NCBI GenBank assembly: GCA_013298665.1
Contig: JAAFIK010000016.1
Coordinates: 1-64,000, forward strand
Length of the DNA stretch: 64,000 bases
Source of the DNA: Chitinophagales bacterium
Lineage (GTDB): Bacteria > Bacteroidota > Bacteroidia > Chitinophagales > Chitinophagaceae
Reading direction: 5' to 3'
Part shown: positions 63,130 through 64,000 of the stretch, in pieces
How the letters are laid out: each line of letters opens with the position of its first letter
Position numbering within the stretch: the first letter of the stretch is position 1
Notes under the pieces: generated by a model
What the model saw: the letters and a program-made list of their open reading frames with translations, nothing else
Databases searched by the model: none
Told to the model about the DNA's origin: nothing
Position numbers and translations under genes: made by a program

Positions 63130-63853
63130 AACGTATCACTCCTTTTTTTTGAATAACCCAGTATTTGTCTTCAAGTACAGCTTCGCCCGGCTTGATGGGT
63201 TCTATTTTTTTGTTGATGCCGGGTACACCTTCGGTATCGTAGGTAAACCGCAAATAGGATTGCGGAAAATTAAGTACCATAGCTTCTACCTCGGGTGAAG
63301 CAAGCAGTTGAAAGCTTGCGCGATCGCCCTCCGGTGCCAGGTTGAACTGATAAATACTATATGCAGAGATACTATCCTTGCCGAGTACAGCCCTGAACTG
63401 CCCTGTTTTCTGATCAGGTAAGGGAAAGAATATCCGCTTTAATCCGTCAGCGGGCATTGCGGACTTCTGCGATAAAGTGGTAGAAGGAAGGCTTCCCGAT
63501 TTTCGTACTGCGGCTTCTGCTTGTTGCAAACGAGCGTTTATCTTTTGCAACTCATCTTTCAGTTCCAGGTAGGCCGCCCATATACCACCGTGCGACATCT
63601 CCTCCACCTCCTGTAAACGTTTTTCCTGGGTTTGGCTAATCGTTTGCAGGTTGAGTATTTCAGTTGCGGCACTTATACCGAGATCCCTTATGCTCCGCAC
63701 ATCTGTAAGCGTAACCTGGTGTTCCGTTAGCTCTTTTTTCAGGGTATTGAGTTTTACCTGTGTACTGCTTTTTACACTGGCGGAAACATACCAGAGTAAA
63801 CCAAAAATGAGCAGCACAAAGCCCCCTGCGTGTTCTGTGATATAGTCAATCAT
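63122..63853 (-). CDS. Coiled-coil membrane protein upstream of the ZorA-like gene
   Basis: A 243-residue protein if started at MIDYITEHAGGFVLLIFG (63853). The frame is open to 63949 with 32 more, polar residues, and may continue beyond the visible edge. One membrane helix (~9-26), a long coiled coil (~30-115), then a beta-rich domain (SISAYSIYQFNLAPEGDRASF). No family is recognised. It overlaps the ZorA-like gene by eight bases and is the first gene of the operon in this window. Residues before 63853 and the last ~150 bases show no other gene. Confidence 0.68.
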   Translation of the reverse strand: MIDYITEHAGGFVLLIFGLLWYVSASVKSSTQVKLNTLKKELTEHQVTLTDVRSIRDLGISAATEILNLQTISQTQEKRLQEVEEMSHGGIWAAYLELKDELQKINARLQQAEAAVRKSGSLPSTTLSQKSAMPADGLKRIFFPLPDQKTGQFRAVLGKDSISAYSIYQFNLAPEGDRASFQLLASPEVEAMVLNFPQSYLRFTYDTEGVPGINKKIEPIKPGEAVLEDKYWVIQKKGVIRYV

Positions 63854-64000
63854 GGTTCTGTTTTTTTGTGTTCCGGGAAATATTTTTTTATCCGTTTGGT
63901 CATTGTCAGCAGGATAGGCTTGTGCCATCTTCGACAGTTGATCCTGCATGTTTTGCTGATGGGTTCGAAAAGATGTTGTGTTACTGAACTGTTTGTAATA

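Overview
The window looks like a chromosome segment from a Bacteroidota bacterium, most likely of the Chitinophagaceae type (inference, no database was searched). The signs are a type IX secretion plug protein, promoters of the TTTG-N19/20-TATNTTTG form instead of sigma-70 boxes, little use of Shine-Dalgarno sites, Bacteroidota-style leuACDB and ilvEDBNCA clusters, and several small hypothetical families that I associate with this group. I see no tRNA, rRNA, insertion sequence, integrase, prophage or CRISPR array.

Layout. 1-10.4 kb: mixed housekeeping genes (TlpA-like oxidoreductase, phosphodiesterase, homogentisate dioxygenase, LolE-like permease, T9SS plug protein, SRP RNA, transaldolase-like aldolase, ABC-F ATPase). 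10.4-11.8 kb: a membrane protein and a 35-residue peptide gene closed by a terminator. 11.8-30.4 kb: one long minus-strand block for branched-chain amino acids and glutamate, transcribed leuA-leuC-leuD-leuB, then a leader peptide with an attenuator, then ilvE-ilvD-ilvB-ilvN-ilvC-ilvA, then gltB-gltD. Glutamate made by GltBD is the amino donor used by IlvE, so the block is metabolically coherent. 30.6-38.8 kb: ordinary genes including folC, surE, an S74-chaperone surface protein, a LexA-like HTH-S24 regulator with a clear overlapping operator, and ssb. 39.1-43.9 kb: a glycan operon (flippase, methyltransferase, GT4, GT39-like). 44.0-48.2 kb: Kir-type channel, alpha-oxoamine synthase, secreted phosphatase. 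48.4-51.1 kb: a coupled response regulator, histidine kinase, multi-TM protein and hypothetical.

51.3-64 kb is an accessory, defence-like region. The plus-strand half encodes a caspase-like protease, a TIR protein with a membrane anchor, a FlgO/CsgG-like secreted protein, a second TIR protein fused through a membrane segment to a formylglycine-generating-enzyme-like domain, and a CAP12-like TIR-like protein. The minus-strand half is a tightly overlapping operon: coiled-coil membrane protein, MotA/ExbB-type channel with a long helical tail (ZorA-like), a large AT-rich membrane-anchored von Willebrand A-like protein, and a MotB/OmpA-like stator (ZorB-like), followed by two small membrane proteins. 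Between the halves lies about 0.7 kb of degenerate 21-bp periodic DNA.

The strongest candidates for new biology are (1) the MotA-vWA-MotB operon, which resembles Zorya but has an inserted vWA-like membrane protein and no Zorya effector in view, (2) the caspase/TIR/FGE cluster with two diverged copies of the same TIR domain, and (3) a ribosome-mediated attenuator upstream of ilvE, in which three Gly codons of an Ile/Val-rich leader form the proposed antiterminator arm. Regulatory and system-level statements are inference from sequence.
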